Assembly (NCBI GenBank): GCA_029945945.1
Contig: JAQSDM010000012.1
Span: 186,001-250,000 of the forward strand
Source of the DNA: Algoriphagus sp.
GTDB taxonomy: Bacteria; Bacteroidota; Bacteroidia; Cytophagales; Cyclobacteriaceae
DNA length: 64,000 nt
Direction of reading: 5' to 3'
A program made the position numbers and the translations under genes. The notes under the pieces were generated by a model. That model saw only the letters and a program-made list of their open reading frames with translations, searched no databases and was not told the origin of the DNA. This document shows positions 50,737 through 58,361 of the stretch, one piece after another (within the stretch, counting starts at the first letter, position 1; each line of letters opens with the position of its first letter).

Positions 50737-51861
50737 ATGGCAAATCCCATCTGGATCATGACTTCAGCTTTTGATCAGCTAAATCTTGATCAGACTATCC
50801 AAAAAGCAATTGAAATCGGTGTTCAGGGACTGGATCTCTGTGTTTTCAGAAAAGACGGAACACGCGATGATTTTGTGGCTACTCATCTGGATTATGAGAA
50901 TTTTGGACCAGAGGAAGCCAAGCAATTGATCGAAAAATTCAACGGAGCCAAGCTTGGATTATCCATTGGAGCATTCGAAAACCTGATCGGCGGAGATCCC
51001 ATCCACCGGATCAAAAACCAAAACCACCTCCTTCGTCTGATCCGTATGGCGCATTTCCTGGGTGGCGACGAAAACGATGTGAAAGTCGGGACTTTCGTAG
51101 GCTACAATCACGAATTGGGGAATGAGGAAGGCGGATTTGAAAAAAACTTATTGGAATACCAGCGAATTTTTACTCCGATAATCCGCTACGCGGCGGATCT
51201 TGGGGTGACGGTTGTTTATGAAAACTGCCCTATGGAAGGCTGGAGAAGTTCAGGATTCACCGGCACCTATAATAATCTGACCGGGGTACTCGCAGCAAGG
51301 AAGCTGATGTACGAACTCATTCCTGAGAAAAATCATGGAGAAATCTACGATCCTTCCCACGATGTCTGGCAACACACTGATCCTGTTGATGTAATCAAAA
51401 ACACGGAAATAAGTCGATTGAAGAGGATTCACGTGAAATCGACCAGAAACAATCCCGATCCATTCTGGGGAAATATGTATCCCATGCATCAGATCCGACC
51501 TGAATGGGCGGAGAAACTGGGGATTCCATCCAGCAAAAATCCCTGGGATCGCCATCACTACGAAGCAACGCTTCCGGGCTTCGGTTTGGGAGATTCGATG
51601 GACTGGAGAGCTTTTGTGGGAATCCTGAAGGAAAAAGGATTTTCAGGTCCTTTTGAAATCGAAAACGAAGCTGCGCTTTCGAAACAAACCGGAAAAATGG
51701 GAGCTATCGTGCAGGGATGCAAAGCTGCCGTTCAGAATCTGGCCCCGCTCTTTTGGGAACTTGGAGACGAAGGCTGGCACTATCCAATGCGAGAATATCA
51801 TTCGCTATTGGAGGTAAACCGAAAGGATGTCCCGCTTGTGACGATGGATTTGCTTTCGTGA
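50737..51861 (+). CDS. Sugar phosphate isomerase/epimerase-like TIM-barrel protein
   Basis: 374 residues of the xylose-isomerase-like (AP endonuclease 2) barrel family. Metal-ligand segments are recognisable: GAFENLIGG (about 72), VVYENCPMEGW with Glu (about 160-170), IYDPSHDVWQHTDP with Asp/His (about 205-218), IHVKSTRNNPD with His (about 230) and PFEIENEAAL with Glu (about 305). It is cytoplasmic. Such enzymes interconvert sugars or related polyols; the exact substrate is unknown. No partner oxidoreductase lies next to it. Confidence 0.87.
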   Translation: MANPIWIMTSAFDQLNLDQTIQKAIEIGVQGLDLCVFRKDGTRDDFVATHLDYENFGPEEAKQLIEKFNGAKLGLSIGAFENLIGGDPIHRIKNQNHLLRLIRMAHFLGGDENDVKVGTFVGYNHELGNEEGGFEKNLLEYQRIFTPIIRYAADLGVTVVYENCPMEGWRSSGFTGTYNNLTGVLAARKLMYELIPEKNHGEIYDPSHDVWQHTDPVDVIKNTEISRLKRIHVKSTRNNPDPFWGNMYPMHQIRPEWAEKLGIPSSKNPWDRHHYEATLPGFGLGDSMDWRAFVGILKEKGFSGPFEIENEAALSKQTGKMGAIVQGCKAAVQNLAPLFWELGDEGWHYPMREYHSLLEVNRKDVPLVTMDLLS

Positions 51862-51866
51862 AATTT

Positions 51867-51943
51867 GTAAACTGTAAGTAGTGAGTTGTAAGTAGAATCT
51901 GGTTTTTCGACTCACTACTTACTTTTTACCACTTACATTTTCA
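51867..51943. repeat. Heptad array 10 (GTAAGTA / ACTTAC words), palindromic
   Basis: Eleven consecutive 7-base steps from 51867 to 51937 stay in one register. The left half uses GTAAGTA-type words (GTAAGTA at 51874 and 51888), the right half their complement ending in AC (TACTTAC at 51916, CACTTAC at 51930). The halves can pair as a long imperfect hairpin across 51874-51922. It lies between two convergent genes. Confidence 0.9.
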
Positions 51944-51950
51944 TCAAACT

Positions 51951-52403
51951 CTAAATCGAACTCTCATACCCAGCATCTGCAGGCAAATTAGGACTCAGTG
52001 CAGCTGCTACCGCCAACACATCACACCTTTCATTTTCTACATGCCCCGCATGTCCTCTTACCCAAACAAACTTTGGCTTGTACTTCAGGTGAAGCGGAAT
52101 ATAGCGAAGCCATAGGTCGGGATTCTTCTTGTCTTTGAAGCCTTTCTTCTGCCAGCCCCAAAGCCAGCCTTTCTCGATCGCATCGACCACATACTTGCTA
52201 TCTGAGTAGATGGTAACTGGAATCCCGGTCATTTTCAGTTCCTGAAGCGCACGGATCACCGCCAAAAGTTCCATCCGGTTATTGGTCGTCAAGCGAAAGC
52301 CTTCGGAAAGTTCCTTGCGATGGTTATTGAATTTGAGCACAGCGCCATAGCCTCCCGGACCGGGATTGCCTCTCGAAGCGCCATCTGTGAAAATGGTAAT
52401 CAT
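51951..52403 (-). CDS. rnhA: Ribonuclease HI
   Basis: 150 residues, normal type-1 length. Degrades the RNA strand of RNA-DNA hybrids (R-loops, primers). The catalytic acidic residues are all present: D7 (FTDGASRGNPGPGG), E45 (NRMELLAVI), D68 (YSDSKYV) and D128 (NERCDVLA), with the assisting H118 in RGHAGH and the basic-handle region WGWQKKGFKDKKNPDLW. It converges with the isomerase gene across a heptad array. Confidence 0.97.
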   Translation of the reverse strand: MITIFTDGASRGNPGPGGYGAVLKFNNHRKELSEGFRLTTNNRMELLAVIRALQELKMTGIPVTIYSDSKYVVDAIEKGWLWGWQKKGFKDKKNPDLWLRYIPLHLKYKPKFVWVRGHAGHVENERCDVLAVAAALSPNLPADAGYESSI

Positions 52404-52439
52404 GGAGTAAAGAAAGGGAAAAAGCGGAAGAGATGATGG

Positions 52440-53030
52440 TTAGACTCCTGATTCAACGCCAATCGGGAAAGCATTTGTCTTGAAGATTTTCACGGCGATC
52501 GAAAGCAGGATAATCCCGAAAATCCTTCTCAAAACATCCAAACCGGTTTTTCCAAGTTTGCTTTCCAGCCAGGATGTACTTTTCAGTACTGCATAGACAA
52601 AGACAAGATTCAGGAGAATCCCGATCGCGATGTTGACTTGCTCAAATTCTGCTTTCAACGTCAAAATGGTGGTAAGCGTACCGGCTCCAGCAATCAGAGG
52701 AAATGCAATTGGGACAATGGATGCACTGCTGGTGGCTTCAGGATCCGGCTTAAAAAGTTCGATTCCGAGGATCATCTCAGCGCCTAAAGCAAAAATGATC
52801 AGCGCTCCGGCAATTGCAAAATCCTCCACTCCGATCCCAAATAGCTTTAAGATTGACTCCCCAACCAGCAAGAAAGCGATCATCAAAACGCCCGCAGCTA
52901 TGGTCGCTCTTTCAGATTTGATATGGCCTACTTTTTTCCGGAGGTTGATCACAATCGGAATAGAACCGAGAATATCGATCACGGAAAACAGAATCAGGGA
53001 AACGGAAAGGATTTGCTTGAAGTCAATCAT
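52440..53030 (-). CDS. MarC family membrane protein
   Basis: 196 residues with six hydrophobic helices. The family patterns DILGSIPIVINL (about 19-30), ALIIFALGAEMILGI (about 76-90) and VPIAFPLIAGAGTLTTIL (about 105-122) are clear. Once linked to multiple-antibiotic resistance, MarC proteins have no established transport function. The start codon is preceded at four bases by a perfect -7 element. 36 bases upstream of the rnhA start on the same strand. Confidence 0.92.
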   Translation of the reverse strand: MIDFKQILSVSLILFSVIDILGSIPIVINLRKKVGHIKSERATIAAGVLMIAFLLVGESILKLFGIGVEDFAIAGALIIFALGAEMILGIELFKPDPEATSSASIVPIAFPLIAGAGTLTTILTLKAEFEQVNIAIGILLNLVFVYAVLKSTSWLESKLGKTGLDVLRRIFGIILLSIAVKIFKTNAFPIGVESGV

Positions 53031-53034
53031 GCCG

Positions 53035-53042
53035 CAAAAGTA
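53035..53042 (-). promoter_or_regulatory. -7 element four bases from the MarC start codon
   Basis: TACTTTTG on the minus strand is followed by CGGC and the ATG at 53030. This implies a leaderless or nearly leaderless transcript, as at 50223. No -33 TTG at proper spacing was found. Confidence 0.55.
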
Positions 53043-53158
53043 CGAGATTTCGATTTGCGGACACAGTGTTTCGGATTTACCAAATTATGAAAGATGATGG
53101 CTGTAATTTGAAAGGTTTTAAAGCCAAATTATCAGGCCTCAATTATGCTTTTAAACTA

Positions 53159-54013
53159 TCAGGAAATACCCGGATCCAGTTCCTGAACTTCTGACACACC
53201 GAAGATTCTCTCAGGAGATTTAGTGTCAATTTCATAAAATCCGGAAGGAGAAAAATTGGTGAAATATTTATAGTCCTTCGCAAGATGCTGGTAATCATAA
53301 TAGCCGCAAGCCAGAGCGATAGTCAGCCAATCCAAAGCAGGATTGGCATTTTTCATAAAAAATGCTTTCTCAAATCGGACAATTCGATCATACAACTTTG
53401 GGCCGATTCCAATTCTTTCGTTGAATTTCCTGAAAAAATGCCGGGAACTCAGGCAAGTCTGGTTGGCCAATTCATCAATTGAAACAGGTTTATTCTGATT
53501 CAGGATCAGCTTACTCACCCCATCTATCTTATGGGACTTATCTCTTGACTGATTAATTATTTTCTCAAAAAATCCCTCTGCAATCCAAATAATAGCATCC
53601 ACATTATCCGAATTGGCCATTTTTTCATAAGTTTCCCGTATTTGCTTTCCCCATACCGCTTCAGCATCCAGGAAGGTATTGGTGAGTTCATACGTAGGAA
53701 TTCCCGTCAATCGATATAAGGCACTTGGCTGAAGCACGATTTGTAGGGCCCAAAAATCCCTTCCCGTAAATCGATTCGTCACCACCGTGTGCTGTCCAAT
53801 CAGGGTGCATCTTGGATGAGAAAGTTGGGTCGGATCAGCAGCATAACTGACTTGCTGCAAATCCCGGATGTAAAAGACCAGGCAAATCTCCGGTCGGGGA
53901 GAATAAACTTTGTGAGGAATATTCTGCTCCGGGCCAAAAAGAAATCGAATTACCTGATGCTTTCTGACATAGTCATATAAATGAGCACTTGGTAAAATAT
54001 TCCTCAAAATCAT
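53159..54013 (-). CDS. AraC-family transcriptional regulator
   Basis: 284 residues. The N-terminal 165 residues form a sensing domain with a cupin-like look (SPRPEICLVFYIRD, LIGQHTVVTNRFTGRDFWALQIVLQP) as in DUF6597-type regulators. The C-terminal AraC DNA-binding domain (about 172-270) has two helix-turn-helix units: SIDELANQTCLSSRHFFRKFNERIGIGP and IALACGYYDYQHLAKDYKYFTNFSPSGF. The cupin gene directly upstream on the same strand ends two bases before this start, so they are probably one unit and functionally linked. The effector is unknown. Confidence 0.92.
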   Translation of the reverse strand: MILRNILPSAHLYDYVRKHQVIRFLFGPEQNIPHKVYSPRPEICLVFYIRDLQQVSYAADPTQLSHPRCTLIGQHTVVTNRFTGRDFWALQIVLQPSALYRLTGIPTYELTNTFLDAEAVWGKQIRETYEKMANSDNVDAIIWIAEGFFEKIINQSRDKSHKIDGVSKLILNQNKPVSIDELANQTCLSSRHFFRKFNERIGIGPKLYDRIVRFEKAFFMKNANPALDWLTIALACGYYDYQHLAKDYKYFTNFSPSGFYEIDTKSPERIFGVSEVQELDPGIS

Positions 54014-54015
54014 AT

Positions 54016-54570
54016 TTATTCCAGGCTAAGTGGCGGCCCAACATTTTTGATTCCAAAAGCTAATGAGATATTCTTTTCTTCTTCTTCACTCGGAGGCCTG
54101 CCCAATTGAGTCATTGCCTGGAAAAACTCCTCCATTTTCCCTGCAGGCTGCAAGAAATAAACCAATTTACCCTCATCTGAAGTCTGTATCCAGGTATGAG
54201 GAATATTTCTGGGCAGGAAAATAGTATCTCCTTTTCCTAAAATACTAGACTCATCTCCCACTTGAAAGCGAAAGGACCCTTCCACTACATAGAATATTTC
54301 ATCCTGTTCCAAATGAACATGTAATCGAGGACCTATTTTCTCTTTTCCAATGTACTCAAATACAGATAATTGACCACTCGTGTCCTTTGAAGATATTTTC
54401 AGATCGTTGGGATTTATCCCGCGGAAAGGTGTGTGTATTCCATTTCTGGCTTCTCCTGATTTCACCAAAAAGGCATCCTTTTCAAACCCATTTTCAACGG
54501 GTGATGCCATCAAATCTGAACCCATCACTGAAAGGGCCGCTGATGTGACTAAAAATTTTCTTCGATTCAT
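54016..54570 (-). CDS. Cupin protein with twin-arginine-like signal
   Basis: 184 residues. The N-terminus MNRRKFLVTSAALSVMGSDLMA has the twin-arginine RRKFL pattern and a hydrophobic stretch, suggesting Tat export. The single cupin domain (about 70-160) carries metal ligands in HVHLEQDEIFYVVEGSFRFQVG (two His, one Glu) and PRNIPHTW (His). It resembles quercetin-dioxygenase-like or germin-like cupins. Expressed from a TATATTTG promoter about 26 bases upstream and coupled to the AraC regulator gene downstream. Substrate unknown. Confidence 0.88.
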   Translation of the reverse strand: MNRRKFLVTSAALSVMGSDLMASPVENGFEKDAFLVKSGEARNGIHTPFRGINPNDLKISSKDTSGQLSVFEYIGKEKIGPRLHVHLEQDEIFYVVEGSFRFQVGDESSILGKGDTIFLPRNIPHTWIQTSDEGKLVYFLQPAGKMEEFFQAMTQLGRPPSEEEEKNISLAFGIKNVGPPLSLE

Positions 54571-54595
54571 AGCTTATTGAGTTAAAGTGATGAAC

Positions 54596-54603
54596 CAAAT
54601 ATA
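54596..54603 (-). promoter_or_regulatory. Candidate -7 element for the cupin-AraC unit
   Basis: TATATTTG on the minus strand, 25 bases upstream of the ATG at 54570. Confidence 0.5.
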
Positions 54604-54673
54604 TTTTCTCCTCCGCATGAGCTATTGGTAAAATTCGGACTTTTTCAGAAATCAAATTTGAAATACTCCACAT

Positions 54674-54709
54674 AAAAAAACCTCGGATCCATTTCTGAAT
54701 CCGAGGTTT
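54674..54709 (-). terminator. Terminator after the aminotransferase gene
   Basis: AAACCTCGGAT and ATCCGAGGTTT form an 11-bp stem around a 10-base loop, with a U-run on the minus strand (A-run at 54674-54680). Heptad array 11 lies between it and the gene's stop. Confidence 0.92.
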
Positions 54710-54712
54710 AAT

Positions 54713-54771
54713 TCTGAAATCTGAAAGCTGAAGTATGAACTTTCTGACTTCAGCTTTCAGATTTCAGACTT
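54713..54771. repeat. Heptad array 11 (TGAA-N3 / TCAG-N3) forming a 22-bp perfect hairpin
   Basis: Eight words are in exact register: TGAA words at 54715, 54722, 54729 and 54736, an intermediate at 54743, then TCAG words at 54750, 54757 and 54764. 54713-54734 is the exact reverse complement of 54747-54768 (22 of 22 bases), with a 12-base loop. It begins just beyond the aminotransferase stop. Confidence 0.92.
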
Positions 54772-54772
54772 G

Positions 54773-55828
54773 TCAATATTTTTTCAAAAACGCAAGCAAT
54801 GTATCAAACTCATCGTCTGTGATTGCAGGGAAATTTGCGATTCGGAAGCTGGTTGGTTTCAAAGGACCATATCCTCCGCCCATCTGCATACCTGCTTTTT
54901 CAGCATCCTTTTTTACCTGAGTGATCAGTTCTTCAGTGCCGGCAATTCCCATCACAGTAGTGCTTCGGGTTTCCGCATTATCCACCAGCATTCTCAGCGT
55001 TTTGGTCTGTGCGATGCAGTTTTCCAAGAGGCTCATTCTGCTGCGCAAAGTGGCATCAATCTCCTGGATCAGAGGAATATCTTTCAAAACCCGATTGAGC
55101 AAGTAGATCCCAAGTACGTTTGGAGTGTAGTGAGTTTGGTAGCCATTTGCATTTTCGAGCATAAAGCTCAGGCTATTGTAGCGGCCTTTCTCTCCTTTTT
55201 TCTCAGATTTTTCTATGGCTTTCGGAGAAAGTATCAAAATCCCCAATCCGGCCGGCAAGCCAAAGCATTTCTGCACGGAAGCATACCAGATATCTGCCAG
55301 ACTAAAATCCAATTCAATTCCCGCCATCGATGAAGTGGTATCCACGGCAATCATCTTTTCAGGGAATTTCTCCTTAATTGCTTCGATAACTTCGCTTCTA
55401 ACCTGAGACGCATTCGAAGTTTCGTTTTGGGTGATTGCAATCAGGTCAAACTCCTCCCCGATTTGAAGGGAAGGAACATCGATTGCTTGGTTTGCCTCGA
55501 TTTTCAAACCCATGCTTGCCGGCAAAATATGCTTGGCAAACTCAAACCATTTCTTTCCGAAGGAACCAGAATAAATATGAAAACTCGCCCGCTCTACAAT
55601 CGACTGGGAAATTATCTCCCAATTTTCCGTTGCGCTGGAGGTGAACAATAACTTGTAATCATCTGGCATGTGAAGCTTGGTGCGCATGAGTTGCTCAGTT
55701 TCCTGATACAGTTTCATGAAAGCCGAACTCCTGTGATTGGCGCTCAGAATTCCTTCCTGATAGGCGTCATTCAAATATATTGGCAGGGAATCGTAGACTT
55801 TGGAAGGTCCGGGAGCAAAGGTGATCAT
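54773..55828 (-). CDS. serC: Phosphoserine aminotransferase-like class V aminotransferase
   Basis: 351 residues, PLP-dependent. The N-terminal ITFAPGPSKVYDSL, SANHRSSAF and the PLP-lysine context WYASVQKCFGLPAGLGILILS (about 185-205) match the SerC-type class V family; MIAVDTTSSMAG holds the PLP-binding Asp. It would make phosphoserine from 3-phosphohydroxypyruvate for serine synthesis. Alternatives are other class V aminotransferases. The aroQ gene lies 12 bases upstream on the same strand, so they form an amino-acid biosynthesis unit. Confidence 0.87.
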   Translation of the reverse strand: MITFAPGPSKVYDSLPIYLNDAYQEGILSANHRSSAFMKLYQETEQLMRTKLHMPDDYKLLFTSSATENWEIISQSIVERASFHIYSGSFGKKWFEFAKHILPASMGLKIEANQAIDVPSLQIGEEFDLIAITQNETSNASQVRSEVIEAIKEKFPEKMIAVDTTSSMAGIELDFSLADIWYASVQKCFGLPAGLGILILSPKAIEKSEKKGEKGRYNSLSFMLENANGYQTHYTPNVLGIYLLNRVLKDIPLIQEIDATLRSRMSLLENCIAQTKTLRMLVDNAETRSTTVMGIAGTEELITQVKKDAEKAGMQMGGGYGPLKPTSFRIANFPAITDDEFDTLLAFLKKY

Positions 55829-55840
55829 AGGTTTGGGGAG

Positions 55841-56254
55841 TTAAAGGAAATAGCGGATGCCGAGTTCGTAGCCTTTCAGGCCAAGGCCCGAAATCATACC
55901 TACACAGGATTTGGAAATGATGCTTTTGTGACGAAATTCTTCCCGCTTGTAGATGTTGGAGATATGAACCTCCAACGTCGGCGTAGTCACACCGGCTATC
56001 GCATCCGAAATCGCAACTGAAGTATGGGTATATCCTCCGGCATTGAGCAGAATCGCATCGAATGAAAAACCGACTTCGTGGATCTTATTAATGAGTTCGC
56101 CCTCCACATTACTTTGGTAGTAGTGGAGTTCCAACTCAGGGAAAGTCGCCTTCAGCGTTTCGAAATAGTCTTCGAATGAAGTGCTGCCATATACTTCGGG
56201 CTCTCTTTTTCCCAAAAGATTCAGATTGGGACCGTTGATTATCTGGATTTTCAA
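55841..56254 (-). CDS. aroQ: Type II 3-dehydroquinate dehydratase
   Basis: 137 residues, the length of dodecameric type II enzymes in the shikimate pathway. IINGPNLNLLGKREPEVYG (about 4-22) carries the flexible-lid Arg and catalytic Tyr. YQSNVEGELINKIHE (about 46-60), LLNAGGYTHTSVAISDAI (about 69-86) and EVHISNIYKREEFRHKS (about 94-110) with the catalytic His complete the active site. Head gene of the aroQ-serC unit, divergent from xerD, an arrangement common in Bacteroidota. Confidence 0.97.
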   Translation of the reverse strand: MKIQIINGPNLNLLGKREPEVYGSTSFEDYFETLKATFPELELHYYQSNVEGELINKIHEVGFSFDAILLNAGGYTHTSVAISDAIAGVTTPTLEVHISNIYKREEFRHKSIISKSCVGMISGLGLKGYELGIRYFL

Positions 56255-56319
56255 AAGACAGGTCAGTTAGGTTTGAGGGTTAAAGTTAAAAAGACGAGGG
56301 AGAAAATTGGATAAAAGTT

Positions 56320-56354
56320 TGAAGTCAAAAAGCTGAATTTTGAAATTTCTGACT
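56320..56354. repeat. Heptad array 12 (TGAATTT-type words)
   Basis: Words are in register at 56320 (TGAAGTC), 56327 (mutated), 56334 (TGAATTT), 56341 (TGAAATT) and 56348 (TCTGACT). The last word and its neighbours match the centre of array 11. It sits between aroQ and xerD, inside the upstream open part of the xerD frame. Confidence 0.7.
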
Positions 56355-56402
56355 TCCGCGGTAACTCATAAATCAGATATCTTACACCAAAAATCACAGA
56401 AC

Positions 56403-57308
56403 GTGACCAAAGCCTGGGAAACCTACCTCCGCCAATTTCGCCATCACCTCAAACTGGAGCGCTCGCTGAGCGAAAATTCCATTGAGGCATACACGAGTGA
56501 CGTGGAGAAATTGGGCATCTACTGCGAAACTCATTTTCCGGAAAAATCTCCGCTCCAACTCGAATTGGAGCATTTGCGGAGATTTGTCAATGACCTCGCC
56601 CAACTCGAAATCTCGGATTACACCCAAGCTCGGATCATCTCCGGCATCAAGGCTTTTTACCGGTTTCTGATGTACGAGGACAAACTCACCGAAGATCCGG
56701 CGCAACTCCTCGAAGCGCCAAAACTCGGACGCAAACTTCCGGATACGCTGAGCTTCGCTGAAATAGAAAAATTACTGGAAGCGATTCCGCTTGGAGAATC
56801 TGAAGGTCATCGCAACCGCGCCATCATGGAAATGCTCTACAGTTCGGGATTGCGGGTTTCTGAGCTGACCGAACTCAAAAAAGGTCAAATCTTCTCGGAT
56901 ATCGGATTTCTAAGAGTAATCGGGAAAGGCAATAAGGAACGTCTCGTCCCTATTGGAAAAGATGCTTTGAATTACCTTCGAATCTATGAAGAGGAAGTTC
57001 GGGTCCATCAAACACCCGCTAAAGGCCACGAGGAATTTGTCTTTCTGAATCGCCGGGGAAAAAAGCTCACGAGAGTGATGATTTTTCTGATCATCAAGAA
57101 AACCGCCGAACAAGCCGGAATCCAAAAGAACATCAGCCCACACACCTTTCGGCATTCATTCGCCACCCACTTGATCGAAGGCGGAGCGGATTTGCGCGCC
57201 GTGCAGGAAATGCTCGGGCATGAAAGCATCACCACAACGGAGATTTACACGCATTTGGATCGGGATTACCTGAGGCAGGTGCTGACGGATTTTCATCCGA
57301 GAAAGTGA
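56403..57308 (+). CDS. xerD: Tyrosine recombinase XerD
   Basis: 301 residues from the GTG at 56403. An upstream TTG at 56340 would add 21 residues encoded by heptad-repeat sequence, so the GTG is preferred. It resolves chromosome dimers at dif with XerC, activated by FtsK (also in this window at 60204). N-terminal SAM-like domain (about 1-105). Catalytic Arg in SSGLRVSELTEL (about 147), Lys in VIGKGNKERLVP, HTFRHSFATHL (about 244) and nucleophile Tyr in TTTEIYTHLDRDY. The gene lies between two heptad arrays. Confidence 0.93.
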   Translation: MTKAWETYLRQFRHHLKLERSLSENSIEAYTSDVEKLGIYCETHFPEKSPLQLELEHLRRFVNDLAQLEISDYTQARIISGIKAFYRFLMYEDKLTEDPAQLLEAPKLGRKLPDTLSFAEIEKLLEAIPLGESEGHRNRAIMEMLYSSGLRVSELTELKKGQIFSDIGFLRVIGKGNKERLVPIGKDALNYLRIYEEEVRVHQTPAKGHEEFVFLNRRGKKLTRVMIFLIIKKTAEQAGIQKNISPHTFRHSFATHLIEGGADLRAVQEMLGHESITTTEIYTHLDRDYLRQVLTDFHPRK

Positions 57309-57316
57309 AGGTGGTT

Positions 57317-57372
57317 CGGATTTCGGATGGCGGATTTCGGATGTGTGATTTATGATTTCAGATTTATAATTT
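57317..57372. repeat. Heptad array 13 (CGGATTT-type words)
   Basis: Eight words start exactly every 7 bases at 57317, 57324, 57331, 57338, 57345, 57352, 57359 and 57366, drifting from CGGATTT to ATAATTT. It begins nine bases after the xerD stop. A 73-residue open frame through it (57327-57548) is not a gene. Confidence 0.92.
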
Positions 57373-57477
57373 GGTGGATTTTTAATGTCATTTTGATTTC
57401 CACACCCTTTAACTTAATAACCCTTAACTATTTCAAACAATCTATATTGTTGTCAATTACCTTCCCCTTCCGTCTTA

Positions 57478-58065
57478 TTGAAAAATCTAACGCTTGTACT
57501 TTTTGCTCTTTTAGGTTCCTACACCTTTTCTATGAGCCAAGGCTATAATTTGGCCAAACCAGAAGAGCTAGAAGAGTATATAAAAATCAATAGAGAAAAC
57601 AGTTTAGGACTACCCATCGGCACAGTATTCCCAGAGTTTGAGTATGTAGATCTAGATGGAAACAAACTTGAATATTCAGAATTGAAAGACAAAGTGATTG
57701 TGCTTAACACCTGGTTTGTGGGATGTTCTGGATGCAAAGCTGAAGAAGAAAACCTAAAAGAACTTACCTCAACATTTGGAGACAGAGAAGACATCGTTTT
57801 TCTCAGCTTTGCTATGTCTTCACCTCAAAAAATCGAAAGGTACTTTTCCAAAAGGGGAGATTTTGGATATAAGACAGCCAGTGTTGACAGAAATTGGATA
57901 AAAGAAAACTTCAAAATTGAAATGTCTCCTACCCATTATATCATCAAAGACGGAGTTTTGGTGGAACTAATCTCAATGGCCATTTTTCAACCTCAGCTTT
58001 TAGAATGGTTCAAAAACAGAATTTTGGATTTCGCTTCTGAATCTTCAATTAACCCCAACCACTAA
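57478..58065 (+). CDS. TlpA/ResA-like periplasmic thioredoxin-fold protein
   Basis: 195 residues with a probable TTG start at 57478, giving a clean signal peptide (MKNLTLVLFALLGSYTFSMSQ). The thioredoxin fold from about 45 has the redox motif WFVGCSGCKAEEEN, C83 and C86, and the cis-proline loop MSPTHYI (about 155). It probably reduces or oxidises disulfides of exported proteins, like TlpA or ResA. The CSGC spacing is that of thioredoxin with an unusual dipeptide. First of three co-directional small genes. Confidence 0.85.
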   Translation: MKNLTLVLFALLGSYTFSMSQGYNLAKPEELEEYIKINRENSLGLPIGTVFPEFEYVDLDGNKLEYSELKDKVIVLNTWFVGCSGCKAEEENLKELTSTFGDREDIVFLSFAMSSPQKIERYFSKRGDFGYKTASVDRNWIKENFKIEMSPTHYIIKDGVLVELISMAIFQPQLLEWFKNRILDFASESSINPNH

Positions 58066-58077
58066 TTATTTAACACC

Positions 58078-58335
58078 ATGAATTTTAGCCCTTTTAAACT
58101 TTTTCAAAAACTGAACAGCCTCCCCAAGCGAAGAAAATTGATGATCAGCCTTTTGGTGATGAGTGTTGGAGGAGCAATGGCGGGTGCATTTTTGAAGATT
58201 CATGACAATCCAAATGGAGATTATTTGCTGGTATTGGCAATCATTTTCCAGATCGCAGGAATCATCGGTTTGCTGAGCAAATGGTCCACATACCTAACCC
58301 AAAGTGAGGCCATCGCAATCAAAAACAGACATTGA
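58078..58335 (+). CDS. Small two-helix membrane protein of unknown function
   Basis: 85 residues. A basic N-terminus (FQKLNSLPKRRKL) precedes two transmembrane helices (about 22-42, ISLLVMSVGGAMAGAFLKI, and 51-70, LLVLAIIFQIAGIIGLLSKW) separated by a short Asn/Asp/Gly loop. No family recognised. It lies 12 bases after the TlpA-like gene and 26 before the lipoprotein gene, suggesting one transcript. Confidence 0.65.
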   Translation: MNFSPFKLFQKLNSLPKRRKLMISLLVMSVGGAMAGAFLKIHDNPNGDYLLVLAIIFQIAGIIGLLSKWSTYLTQSEAIAIKNRH

Positions 58336-58361
58336 TCAAGCTTTGAATTTTTAACTCTTCC

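Noticed and set aside
54770..55333. 187-codon plus-strand open frame
   Set aside because: Antisense to the class V aminotransferase; composition is that of a reverse-strand shadow.
57327..57548. 73-codon open frame between xerD and the TlpA-like gene
   Set aside because: Its first part is the translation of heptad array 13 and its end overlaps the TlpA-like gene; no start signal.
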